This document shows, piece after piece, positions 1-7,436 of a DNA stretch of 64,000 bases (within the stretch, counting starts at the first letter, position 1; each line of letters opens with the position of its first letter). Origin of the DNA: Bacillota bacterium (lineage in GTDB: Bacteria > Bacillota > Clostridia > Christensenellales > SZUA-584); assembly GCA_023460085.1 (NCBI GenBank), contig JAEWRI010000009.1, forward strand, positions 21,526 through 85,525, written 5' to 3'. The notes under the pieces were generated by a model. That model worked only from the letters and a program-made list of their open reading frames with translations. It did no database searches and was not told the origin of the DNA. A program made the translations under genes and the position numbers.

Positions 1-355
1 GGGGCTCGTCGCGTGTCAGGCGGCCTACGCGCAGGGCGAAGAATGGCTGGAGGAGCTGAAAGCCTATCTGACGGAGAATCTGGCGTTCGTGCGCGGATTT
101 CTGCAAACGCGAATCCCCGCCGTGAAGCTCGTGGAGCCGCAGGGTACCTACCTCGTCTGTCTGGACTGCCGCGCACTGGGTCTTGACGACAACGCGCTGG
201 ATCGGTTCGTCGTAGAAAAGGCGCGGCTGTGGCTGGACGGCGGCACCATGTTCGGTGCCGGTGGCAGCGGTTTTCAGCGCGTCAACATCGCCTGCCCAAG
301 GGCGCTGCTGAAACAGGCGCTGGAGCAGCTGGAGGCAGCCGTAAACTCGCTGTAA
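1..355 (+). CDS. MalY/PatB-type aminotransferase (cystathionine beta-lyase family), C-terminal fragment
   Basis: Open reading frame entering from the left edge (frame begins at base 2), about 117 codons before a TAA stop. The visible part contains an EPQGTYLVCLDCR stretch and, near the end, WLDGGTMFGAGGSGFQRVNIACPR. This is the C-terminal small domain of PLP-dependent class I/II aminotransferases of the MalY/PatB group, including the Arg that binds the substrate carboxylate. Such enzymes cleave C-S bonds of cystathionine or cysteine. The PLP-lysine lies outside the window, so the exact reaction is inferred. The nearby metA and iscS genes also belong to sulfur amino acid metabolism but are on the other strand. 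Confidence 0.8.
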   Translation, partial: GLVACQAAYAQGEEWLEELKAYLTENLAFVRGFLQTRIPAVKLVEPQGTYLVCLDCRALGLDDNALDRFVVEKARLWLDGGTMFGAGGSGFQRVNIACPRALLKQALEQLEAAVNSL

Positions 356-430
356 AAAAAGCCCGGTACCCTGCCGGAGAGTAAAACGTAATTTGCGTTT
401 CGCACTTTCCGCAGGACGCCGGGCTTTTGT
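354..430. terminator. Bidirectional terminator between the aminotransferase and the cobW-like gene
   Basis: A GCCCGG/CCGGGC outer stem (361-366 with 419-424) has an A-run before it and a T-rich tail after it, so it can work on both strands. The roughly 50-base interior holds further pairing (CTGC with GCAG, AAACG with CGTTT). The converging genes end at 355 and 459. Confidence 0.7.
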
Positions 431-458
431 TTATTTAAAATATATTCGAGTCCTGCGT

Positions 459-1346
459 TTACGCCAGCAGGCTTTCCAGCCGGGAGGCGTCGAGATGCGC
501 TCCGATGAACGTAAGGCACGGTTCTCCGGGCACGGCTGCCCGCTCCAGCACGACATCCTCCATCGCGATATTGAGCAGGTGCGGCACGCCGTCCATACGC
601 AAAGAGCCCTTTGCACGCAGCACTTCCCCGCATTCTCCCGACGTTACGCAGTGCGTGATGCGCTCCACATCCCCGCGCGCGTAATCGCGCCCGGCCTTCA
701 CCGTCACCGTATCCAGATGTGCGTGCGCGTGCATCTGCGGTCCGTTCATCCCACCCTGTTGGGCGCGCAGTACCGCGTCCAAGAAGCCCGATTCACTCCA
801 CGGCAGCGCTACCAGCGCGGCATGGGGGTTGATGTTGCGGAGGTCGCAAATCAGCTCCTCCGGATCGCCGCGAAAGCGCTCCAGCTTGCTGAGCACCAGC
901 ACCGAAGCGTTCCGGATCTGATTCTCGATGAAGCTGCCCGCGATGAGGCGCGCACCGCGGCAGTTCAGGCTGTCCGCCACGACGACGGCACGCCGGATTG
1001 CGCAGCGCTCGCGCAGATACCCATCCTTCAGTACATCCTCGAACTGGCTGAACACGAACACGCCGGAGGTTTCAAACACGATCCTTTCGGGCGAAAACGT
1101 GCGCACGATCTCCCCCAGCGCGCGCGTAAGCTCTCCCTTCAGCGTGCAGCAGGCACAGCCGCCCTCCAGCGCAACCGCTTCAAAGCCCGCTCCGCGCAGC
1201 AGTTCCGCGTCCATATCCGTCTGTCCGAACTCGTTGACGATGTATACCACGCGCTCTCCCTGCGATGCATACCGCGCCATCAGCCGATTCGCCAGCGTGG
1301 TTTTACCGGCACCCAGAAACCCGGAAATGATGTCGATCTCAATCAT
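459..1346 (-). CDS. CobW/COG0523-family GTPase (putative metallochaperone)
   Basis: A G3E-family P-loop GTPase of 295 residues. From the ATG at 1346 it shows Walker A GFLGAGKT (residues 9-16), a VNEFGQTDMD segment, the GGCACC metal-binding CxCC motif at about 62-67 and an SKLE guanine-specificity motif. The C-terminal CobW domain is present. Family members deliver zinc, cobalt or other metals to client enzymes. It is the last gene of the mtaB-mtaC-cobW operon. MtaB is a zinc enzyme and MtaC carries a corrinoid, so a metal or cofactor delivery role is a reasonable inference, not shown. A TTG at 1352 would add two residues. A GC-rich hairpin sits just upstream (1351-1372). Confidence 0.85.
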   Translation of the reverse strand: MIEIDIISGFLGAGKTTLANRLMARYASQGERVVYIVNEFGQTDMDAELLRGAGFEAVALEGGCACCTLKGELTRALGEIVRTFSPERIVFETSGVFVFSQFEDVLKDGYLRERCAIRRAVVVADSLNCRGARLIAGSFIENQIRNASVLVLSKLERFRGDPEELICDLRNINPHAALVALPWSESGFLDAVLRAQQGGMNGPQMHAHAHLDTVTVKAGRDYARGDVERITHCVTSGECGEVLRAKGSLRMDGVPHLLNIAMEDVVLERAAVPGEPCLTFIGAHLDASRLESLLA

Positions 1347-1350
1347 ACGC

Positions 1351-1372
1351 AAAAGGGGCGGATGCCCGCCCC
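1351..1372 (-). terminator. Intra-operon hairpin/attenuator between mtaC and the cobW-like gene
   Basis: On the minus strand, GGGGCGG-GCAT-CCGCCCC is followed by TTTT. This is a compact 7-bp all-G/C stem with a U tract that ends just before the cobW-like start codon. The mtaC stop and an AAGGAGGAGG sequence lie immediately 5' of it. It has the form of an intrinsic terminator or attenuator that would lower expression of the third gene. Confidence 0.55.
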
Positions 1373-1378
1373 TCCTCC

Positions 1379-2014
1379 TTACAGAAACGTTTTGGCGACT
1401 TCGGCGCAGCTTGCGGCATCCGCCGTGTAGGCGTCCGCGCCGATGCTGTCGCAGAAGGATTGGGTAACGGGCGCGCCGCCCACCATGACCTTCACGGATT
1501 CGCGCAGCCCAGCCTCCTTGAGGGTTTTGATAACGTCACCCTGCGCGCTCATCGTCGTCGTCAGCAGCGCGGAGAGCGCCACGATATTCGGCTTGTGCTC
1601 CAGCACCGCCGCGACGATCTGCTCTCCGGAAACATCCGTGCCGAGGTCGATGACCTCGAAGCCCGCGCCCACCAGCATCATCTTCACCAGGTTCTTGCCG
1701 ATGTCGTGCAGGTCTCCCTTTACGGTAGCCAGCACCACCTTGCCGATGGGCTTCACACCCGCCTCAATGAGATGCGGCTTTAAAATCTCGATGCCCTTGT
1801 TCAGCGCGCGCGCCGCAATCAGCACCTCCGGCACATACACTTCGTTGTTCTTGAATCGCACGCCCAGCTTGCCCATGCCGTCCAGCAACCCGTCGTTGAG
1901 TATATCCCCGGCCTTGACGCCCGCTTCAAGCGCCTCGTGGATCTTTTCCTGCACCAGCGGAGCCTTCCCCGCCTGCACATATTCCGATATCAACTCCAGA
2001 TATGACATTGTCAT
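1379..2014 (-). CDS. mtaC: Corrinoid protein of a methanol-type methyltransferase system
   Basis: A 211-residue protein with the two-domain plan of methyl-accepting corrinoid proteins. The N-terminal four-helix cap comes first. The B12-binding domain follows, with GDLHDIGKN (His103 is the cobalt lower-axial ligand in the DxHxxG motif), LGTDV and a C-terminal VGGAP segment. It takes the methyl group from the substrate enzyme and presents it to a second methyltransferase. It lies 15 bases downstream of mtaB and has a GAGGTG ribosome binding site 5 bases before the ATG at 2014. The close MtaB partner makes MtaC the best name, although MtbC/MttC-type proteins look similar. No MtaA-like or MtrH-like second methyltransferase is present in the window. 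Confidence 0.88.
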   Translation of the reverse strand: MTMSYLELISEYVQAGKAPLVQEKIHEALEAGVKAGDILNDGLLDGMGKLGVRFKNNEVYVPEVLIAARALNKGIEILKPHLIEAGVKPIGKVVLATVKGDLHDIGKNLVKMMLVGAGFEVIDLGTDVSGEQIVAAVLEHKPNIVALSALLTTTMSAQGDVIKTLKEAGLRESVKVMVGGAPVTQSFCDSIGADAYTADAASCAEVAKTFL

Positions 2015-2029
2015 GATTGCACCTCACTA

Positions 2030-3406
2030 TTACTTCAAGTCGTATTTTGCCGGGTCAAGCTTCTCGCACTGCGGCAGCATCTCTTCCGCCAGCGTCTGCA
2101 CGTCATCCGGCATCGCTGACACTTCCTCCGTCAGCTTTCCAAGCCACATCGTCTCCTTGTCGCTGAGCACAAGCGCTCCGCTCTCCGTCGCCGACTTCAT
2201 CTTGGCGAGCGCCAGCTCCGCCGCCTTTTTAATCCGCGGGTAGTCGCCCTCCACGCTGACGATGCCCTTCGAAATTTCAAGCACCACGTCCGGGCGCAGC
2301 ACGTATGCCTGCGGATCGAGCGCGCTGTCGGAGTCGGCAAGGATGTCGCGCATCAGCAGCGCCGTATCAAGCCCGCGGCGCGAGGCTTCGTTCATCAGGC
2401 GGCAATCGTACACCAGCTGTTCAAACGACACCGTGGGAGCCATCCCGCCCAGCAGCTTGATGTTCTGTATGGACTCATTGCTCCACAGGTCCGCGACGCA
2501 TCCTGCGATGTTGCCCACGGGGCTCAGGTGCGCGCACGCGCTCGTGCGTCCTTCCATCGCGATGGGTGTACCGGCGATGGCTTTCACATAAACGCCCTCG
2601 TAACCGCAGTCCTTGTGCGGGCCCTTCGCGCCGCATTCCGCCGCCGCGAGGCTGCGCACCGCAGTCATCACGCGCACCACCGCCGCGAATACCTTGGGGA
2701 CATAGTTGCGCTCCGCGAGCACCATGGCGGTGTTGGCAAAGCCACACGCCGTGTCGCCCGCGGCTATCGTACCGGTTTTGTCCGCAATGGCCACGATTTC
2801 CGTCCAGAGCCTGCGCATATCCGTGCAGCCCAACACCGAGAGCGCAAACGCGGATTTGGCGATATCGCAGTACATGATTGCTTCGTCGTGCACCTCCTTG
2901 CCGCCCACCGACTCTATGGCGAGGAAATCCGCACCGGCTTTCGCGCAGCCCTCGAAGGTTTCAAGCATGGCGTCCCAGTGCCTGCCATGCCACATATGCG
3001 TGAGATCGCTGCCCTCGCGAATGTCGTTGGGTGTGATACGCACCGCGCTTTTAACGCCGTACTTATCGGAGAATTCCTTCGCGATATCCACCACCGTTTT
3101 GCATACCTCGATGCCCCACGCGGGTTCAAACGTCATGGGTGGGAGCGTTTCGATTTCGGCAACGAAGCCGGGAGAATGCAAATCGCGCGCGCGCTCACAG
3201 ATCCCCGTGATGATCTCGGTATAGTTCCGGATAACCTCCTTCATCGTTGCGGCATCGATGGTCATCGTGGGCAGTGTAAAATTCACTTCGGGGTACAGCG
3301 TGCCCCCGCCGATGACCATACCGTTTTTGAGCGCCACGGGATACTTAGCCTGTGCATAGATGAATTCCCGCAAATCCTGATACGCGGTGGTTTTGTAGCT
3401 TGGCAT
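2030..3406 (-). CDS. mtaB: Methanol:corrinoid methyltransferase
   Basis: 458 residues from the ATG at 3406, which has AAGGAG 8 bases upstream; an in-frame extension to 3664 overlaps the opposite gene and is rejected. It splits the C-O bond of methanol and methylates the Co(I) corrinoid of MtaC. The zinc ligands known for MtaB map to Glu165 (IESVGGKE), Cys221 (GDTACGFANT) and Cys267 (GPHKDCGYEG). The long conserved stretch ACAHLSPVGNIAG...LWSNESIQNIKLLGG is typical of the family. First gene of a three-gene leftward operon. Together with MtaC it indicates methylotrophic growth or methanol use as a methyl donor, as in acetogens such as Eubacterium and Acetobacterium. Confidence 0.92.
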   Translation of the reverse strand: MPSYKTTAYQDLREFIYAQAKYPVALKNGMVIGGGTLYPEVNFTLPTMTIDAATMKEVIRNYTEIITGICERARDLHSPGFVAEIETLPPMTFEPAWGIEVCKTVVDIAKEFSDKYGVKSAVRITPNDIREGSDLTHMWHGRHWDAMLETFEGCAKAGADFLAIESVGGKEVHDEAIMYCDIAKSAFALSVLGCTDMRRLWTEIVAIADKTGTIAAGDTACGFANTAMVLAERNYVPKVFAAVVRVMTAVRSLAAAECGAKGPHKDCGYEGVYVKAIAGTPIAMEGRTSACAHLSPVGNIAGCVADLWSNESIQNIKLLGGMAPTVSFEQLVYDCRLMNEASRRGLDTALLMRDILADSDSALDPQAYVLRPDVVLEISKGIVSVEGDYPRIKKAAELALAKMKSATESGALVLSDKETMWLGKLTEEVSAMPDDVQTLAEEMLPQCEKLDPAKYDLK

Positions 3407-3428
3407 AGCGTTCTCCTTCCATACTCTT

Positions 3429-3457
3429 ATTATAGGATTAGTATATAATATGGTCAT
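3429..3457 (-). promoter_or_regulatory. Probable mtaB promoter
   Basis: On the minus strand, ATGACC (-35, 3452-3457), a 17-base spacer and a perfect TATAAT (-10, 3429-3434) lie about 25 bases before the mtaB start codon. Confidence 0.55.
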
Positions 3458-3521
3458 CCCATTTTCTTGCACGATCTTTTGAATCGTTGGATTATCATGT
3501 CGCGTTTGACATAAAGAAAAT

Positions 3522-3561
3522 GCCGCGTACGCTGTATACGCGGCGCGGCTTCTGATATAAT
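3522..3561 (+). promoter_or_regulatory. Extended -10 promoter and 8-bp inverted repeat before the rlmI-like gene
   Basis: TGaTATAAT (3553-3561) is an extended -10 element, 26 bases before the ATG at 3588. Just upstream is a perfect inverted repeat, GCCGCGTA (3522-3529) and TACGCGGC (3537-3544). It covers the -35 position and could be an operator. Confidence 0.45.
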
Positions 3562-3587
3562 GGCGTATACGGTTTGGGAGGATACAA

Positions 3588-4751
3588 ATGGGCTTAATAC
3601 GTGTCAATAAAAAAGGCAGAAAACGAATATCCGCCGGGCACCCCTGGGTGTTCGCATCGGACATTTTGGAGGCGCGCGATACACAACCCGGAGATATCGC
3701 CGAAGTATACAGCGAGGAGCAGCTGTTTCTGGGCAGCGGTTATTACAATCCAAAGTCGCAGATATCGCTGCGCATGCTGACGCGGCGCAGGGAAACCGTG
3801 GACGCCGCGATGATACAGGCGCGCGTGAAAGCGGCGGCGGATTACCGCTTTGCGCTGGGCCTCACCGGGGTATGCCGCCTTATCAACGCGGAGAGCGACT
3901 ATCTGCCCGCGCTGATCGTCGATAAATTTGGCAGCGTGCTCGTCATGCAGGTGCTCTCGCTCGGGATGGAGCGGCTGAAGGGTGCCGTGGCCGACGCGCT
4001 GATGGCGCTGCCCGGCATTACGGGACTGTACGAGAGAAACGACGTGCCCGTGCGCACGCTGGAGGGACTGGAACAAAATAAAGGCTTTCTGCGCGGCAGC
4101 GGCGAAACGAAGATGGTGATCGAAGAGAACGGCGTAAAGCTGTCGGTGGATATCGAGAACGGTCAGAAGACAGGGTATTTCCTGGACCAGCGCGAGAACC
4201 GCGCCGCGCTCGCTCCGTTCGTCAAAGGTGCGCGCGTACTGGACTGCTTCTGCCACACAGGCTCTTTCGCGCTGCACGCCGCGCTCTACGGCGCTGCCGA
4301 AGTCACCGGCGTGGATATCTCCGCGGAGGCCGTGCACCGTGCGGAAGAGAACGCCCGGCTTAACGGTTTTACGCAATGCCGTTTCGTCGAGGCCAACGGC
4401 TTCGACTTCCTGCGGGAGCAGCAGGCGCAGAAGCAGCTCTACGACGCCATCATACTGGACCCGCCCGCGTTCGCCAAGAACCACGACGCGCTGAAATCGG
4501 CGACGCGCGGCTACAAGGAGATCAACCTGCGCGCCATGAAGCTGCTGAAGCCCGGCGGCTTCCTTGTCACCTGCTCCTGCTCTCAGCATATGACTCCGGA
4601 TCTGTTCCACGATATGCTGATGGCGGCCGCCATCGACGCGGGCCGGGAGCTGCGCGTGATCGAAAAACGGGGACAGGCGAAGGATCATCCGTATCTCCTC
4701 GCCGCCCCCGAAACCCATTACCTGAAATGCTTTATCACCCAGGTGCGCTAG
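3588..4751 (+). CDS. rlmI: Class I SAM-dependent 23S rRNA (cytosine-C5) methyltransferase, RlmI-like
   Basis: 387 residues. An N-terminal PUA domain (about 1-75, with GHPWVFASDI) is followed by an EEHUD-like region and a Rossmann methyltransferase domain. SAM motif I is LDCFCHTGSFALHAA (about 219-233), motif II ends in GVDIS, motif IV is ILDPPAFAKN and motif VI contains CSCS with the catalytic cysteine. This order is that of YccW/RlmI, which makes m5C1962 in E. coli 23S rRNA. The target position in this organism is inferred. GGGAGGATACAA precedes the ATG. It ends 1 base from the converging metA with no visible terminator between them. Confidence 0.88.
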   Translation: MGLIRVNKKGRKRISAGHPWVFASDILEARDTQPGDIAEVYSEEQLFLGSGYYNPKSQISLRMLTRRRETVDAAMIQARVKAAADYRFALGLTGVCRLINAESDYLPALIVDKFGSVLVMQVLSLGMERLKGAVADALMALPGITGLYERNDVPVRTLEGLEQNKGFLRGSGETKMVIEENGVKLSVDIENGQKTGYFLDQRENRAALAPFVKGARVLDCFCHTGSFALHAALYGAAEVTGVDISAEAVHRAEENARLNGFTQCRFVEANGFDFLREQQAQKQLYDAIILDPPAFAKNHDALKSATRGYKEINLRAMKLLKPGGFLVTCSCSQHMTPDLFHDMLMAAAIDAGRELRVIEKRGQAKDHPYLLAAPETHYLKCFITQVR

Positions 4752-4752
4752 G

Positions 4753-5667
4753 CTATATCTGCTCCAGCGCGTAGGGCGTTTCCTGATAGACGTAGTAGTT
4801 GAGCCAGTTTGCGAACAACAAATTCGCATGTCCGCGCCATGCCACGACGGGTTCCCGGGAGGGATCGTCGCCCGGGTAGTAGTTCTTCGGCGGGGCGATG
4901 TCCATGCCCTTGCCCACATCACGGACGTACTCACGCTGCAGCGCCTGCGGGTCATATTCGGGGTGTCCCATCACGAATATCTGTCTGCCTTCCAGCGCTG
5001 ATACGATGTATATCCCCGATTCCTCCGACTCCGACAATATCGACAGCCGCGAATCCTTCATGATATCCTCGTGGCGCACCTCCGTATGGCGGGAATGCGG
5101 AACGTAGTACACGTCATCGAAACCGCGCAGCAGCTTGATGCTGCTGTCCGCCAGGGTATGCGCGAACACGCCGAACTTCTTCTGCGGCAGCGGATATTTC
5201 GGGATGCCATAGTGGTAGTAGAGTCCGGCCTGCGCGCCCCAGCAGATATGCAGCGTGGAAAATACGTGTTCCTTGCTCCACTCCATGATCTCCGCAAGCT
5301 CCTCCCAGTACGCAACCTCCTCGAACGGCATGGTTTCCACCGGTGCGCCCGTGATGATGAACCCGTCAAACTTCTGATCCTTCACCTCGTCGAAGGTCAT
5401 GTAAAACGCGCTCATGTGCTCCTGCGAGGTATTCGTGGGCGTATAGGTTGCCGTTTTGAGGAACGTTAAATCCACCTGCAACGGCGAGTTGCCGATGAGC
5501 CGGAGCAGTTGGTTCTCCGCCATCACCTTGTCCGGCATGATGTTGAGTATCATGATGCGCAGAGGCCGGATGTCCTGATGGACGGCGCGCTCCAGCGTCA
5601 TTACAAATATATTTTCGGCGCTGAGCACCTCGTAGGCAGGCAGGTTTTCAGGAATCTTGATGGGCAT
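4753..5667 (-). CDS. metAA: Homoserine O-acetyltransferase (MetA family)
   Basis: 304 residues from the ATG at 5667, with AAGGAG 8 bases upstream; the in-frame GTG at 5676 is too close to that site. It acylates L-homoserine in methionine synthesis. The catalytic Cys142 is in HICWGAQAG, and His235 and Glu237 are in GHPEYD, exactly the family positions. Residue 111 is Glu (GAPVETMPFEEV). In this family Glu111 goes with acetyl-CoA and Gly111 with succinyl-CoA, so the product is predicted to be O-acetylhomoserine. It lies 13 bases downstream of iscU and is probably co-transcribed with iscS-iscU. Confidence 0.93.
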   Translation of the reverse strand: MPIKIPENLPAYEVLSAENIFVMTLERAVHQDIRPLRIMILNIMPDKVMAENQLLRLIGNSPLQVDLTFLKTATYTPTNTSQEHMSAFYMTFDEVKDQKFDGFIITGAPVETMPFEEVAYWEELAEIMEWSKEHVFSTLHICWGAQAGLYYHYGIPKYPLPQKKFGVFAHTLADSSIKLLRGFDDVYYVPHSRHTEVRHEDIMKDSRLSILSESEESGIYIVSALEGRQIFVMGHPEYDPQALQREYVRDVGKGMDIAPPKNYYPGDDPSREPVVAWRGHANLLFANWLNYYVYQETPYALEQI

Positions 5668-5679
5668 GAAACACACTCC

Positions 5680-6048
5680 TTATTGCGGATTGTTCCGGTA
5701 ATTCTCGATGGCCTGGCGTATCGCCTCCTCCGCGAGCACCGAGCAGTGCACCTTTACGGCGGGCAGGCCGTCCAGGGCCTCCACGACGTCCGCGTTCTTC
5801 AGCGTCAGCGCCTCGTCCACGGTTTTGCCTTTGATCAAATCCGTGGCTACACTGCTGGATGCGATGGCCGCACAGCAGCCAAACGTTTTGAAGGAAGCGT
5901 CGCGTATCACATTGTCCTCTATCTTCAGATACATTCGCATGATATCGCCGCAGCGGGCGTTGCCTACCTCTCCGACAGCGTTCGCGTCGGCCATCTCCCC
6001 TACGTTGTGGGGATGCGTAAAATGCTCCATTACTTTCTCGCTGTACAT
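5680..6048 (-). CDS. iscU: Fe-S cluster assembly scaffold IscU/NifU N-terminal type
   Basis: 122 residues. This scaffold assembles [2Fe-2S] clusters on three cysteines, visible here as NARCGD (Cys33), FGCCAAIASSS (Cys58) and KVHCSVLAEEAI (Cys101). An extra Cys59 replaces the usual Gly or Ser after the second cysteine (GCC rather than GCG). The Asp next to the first ligand is present. It starts 2 bases after the iscS stop with AAAGGAG six bases before the ATG, so the two are translated as a pair. The short form without a C-terminal Nfu domain is usual in Clostridia. Confidence 0.92.
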   Translation of the reverse strand: MYSEKVMEHFTHPHNVGEMADANAVGEVGNARCGDIMRMYLKIEDNVIRDASFKTFGCCAAIASSSVATDLIKGKTVDEALTLKNADVVEALDGLPAVKVHCSVLAEEAIRQAIENYRNNPQ

Positions 6049-6049
6049 A

Positions 6050-7228
6050 TTAAGCTCCTTTCGCCTGACACAGCGGAGACATCGCGCGCAAGTCTGCCAC
6101 GACCCGCTTCAGCGACTCCACCGTATAATCGATGTCCTCTTTGGTTGTGTGTTTCCCCAGCGTCAGCCGCAATGAACCATGCGCTGTCTCATGCGGAAGG
6201 CCGATGGCCAGCAGCACATGCGACGGTTCCAGTGAAGCCGACGAGCACGCGGAGCCCGTAGATCCCGCTACGCCCAGCGCCGCGAGGCGCATCAGAAGGC
6301 CTTCGCCCTCGATATAGTCAAAACTGAAGTTGGCGTTGTTCGGAAGCCTGTCCTCCGGATGACCGTTCAGCCGCACTCCGTCAAACTCGCCCAGCACGCG
6401 TTCGATCAGGTGATCGCGCAGCGACGCAAGCCTTGCGCTCTCCTTCGGCATCTCCGCCACAGCCAGCTCCAACGCCGCCGCCATGCCCGCGATACCCGGC
6501 ACGTTCTCCGTACCCGCGCGCCTGCCCCGCTCCTGATGGCCGCCCAGCGCTACGCCCTCGATTCGCACGCCCTTGCGGACGAACAGCCCGCCCACGCCTT
6601 TGGGCCCATAGAATTTGTGCGACGAGAACGAAAGCAAATCCACCGTCTTCATCGCATCCAGTTCCACGGGCACCGCGCCCACTGCCTGTACGGCGTCCAC
6701 GTGAAACACGGCTTTGGAGTTTGCCTTCACGATTTCACCGATCTCCGCAATCGGCTCTATGGTACCAATCTCATTGTTCGCGAACATTACGCTGACAAGC
6801 ACCGTTTCGGAATTCAGACTCTCCTGAAGCTCCCGCAAATCGACGATGCCGTTTTCATCTACATCCAGATACGTTACCGCAAAACCTTCCCGCTCCAATT
6901 GCTTGCAGGCGCTCATCACTGCCGGATGCTCTATCTTCGAAGTAATAACATGCGTACCGCGCTTGCGATTGGCCCTTGCCACGCCCAGCAGCGCCCAGTT
7001 GTCGCTCTCCGTGCCGCCCGATGTAAAGTAGATTTCCTCCGGCAGCGCATGCAACGCCTTTGCGATGCGTACCCGCGCGTCCTCCAGTCCCCTCTTCGCC
7101 TTCATGCCAAAACCATGCAGGCTGGAAGGATTGCCGTACACCTCGCTCATGTAGGGCAGCATGGCTTCAATTGCCTCGGGCCGCGTAAACGTCGTTGCCG
7201 CGTGATCCAAATAGATTTCTTTATCCAT
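6050..7228 (-). CDS. iscS: Cysteine desulfurase IscS/NifS
   Basis: 392 residues, fold type I PLP enzyme. It releases sulfur from cysteine for Fe-S clusters. It shows DHAATTF near the N-terminus, GGTESDN, the SKIEHPAV histidine motif, HVDAVQAVG, the PLP-lysine in SFSSHKFYGPKG and the persulfide cysteine in GSTGSACSS. First gene of an iscS-iscU-metA operon with a clear promoter at 7280-7308. A second, more divergent cysteine desulfurase lies at 44776-45891 next to thiI, so this copy is most likely the Fe-S cluster enzyme. Confidence 0.93.
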   Translation of the reverse strand: MDKEIYLDHAATTFTRPEAIEAMLPYMSEVYGNPSSLHGFGMKAKRGLEDARVRIAKALHALPEEIYFTSGGTESDNWALLGVARANRKRGTHVITSKIEHPAVMSACKQLEREGFAVTYLDVDENGIVDLRELQESLNSETVLVSVMFANNEIGTIEPIAEIGEIVKANSKAVFHVDAVQAVGAVPVELDAMKTVDLLSFSSHKFYGPKGVGGLFVRKGVRIEGVALGGHQERGRRAGTENVPGIAGMAAALELAVAEMPKESARLASLRDHLIERVLGEFDGVRLNGHPEDRLPNNANFSFDYIEGEGLLMRLAALGVAGSTGSACSSASLEPSHVLLAIGLPHETAHGSLRLTLGKHTTKEDIDYTVESLKRVVADLRAMSPLCQAKGA

Positions 7229-7254
7229 CGCTTTCGCGCTCCCATCTCGTAAAT

Positions 7255-7308
7255 CCTAGTTATCCACTAGGTTTATTTGATGATACCGCTTAATTCATAG
7301 CTTGTCAA
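7255..7308 (-). promoter_or_regulatory. iscS operon promoter with palindromic operator at the start site
   Basis: On the minus strand, TTGACA (7303-7308), a 17-base spacer and TATCAT (7280-7285) form a near-consensus promoter. Immediately downstream, CCTAG-7-CTAGG (7255-7271) covers the expected transcription start, so a repressor there would block initiation. Rrf2-type Fe-S or cysteine regulators act on such operons, but no regulator gene is in the window and the assignment is a guess. Confidence 0.65.
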
Positions 7309-7340
7309 TAGGATTTATGATAAATCTCCGCAAACATACA

Positions 7341-7368
7341 AAAATTAAAAGCGCCTTATTGTGGCGCT
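7341..7368 (-). terminator. Terminator of the leucine-rich-repeat gene
   Basis: On the minus strand AGCGCC-ACAATAA-GGCGCT is followed by TTTTAATTTTT. It lies about 70 bases beyond the LRR stop codon and ahead of the iscS promoter. Confidence 0.75.
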
Positions 7369-7436
7369 GAATGAAAAATGCTCACCATGGAGCTGCCTGA
7401 TTTAAAACAGCTCTTAACCGGCTTACCTTTCGCAGT

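Noticed and set aside
393..1430. Long + strand frame over the cobW-like gene
   Set aside because: Antisense to a gene with Walker A and CxCC motifs. The Arg/His-rich translation is typical of a shadow.
3506..3561. TTGACA at 3506-3511 as the -35 of the rlmI-like gene
   Set aside because: The distance to TATAAT at 3556 is 44 bases, far beyond a normal spacer. The extended -10 alone is the better explanation.
3594..4955. 453-codon minus-strand frame over the rlmI-like gene
   Set aside because: Antisense to a gene with complete methyltransferase motifs, and without a ribosome site.
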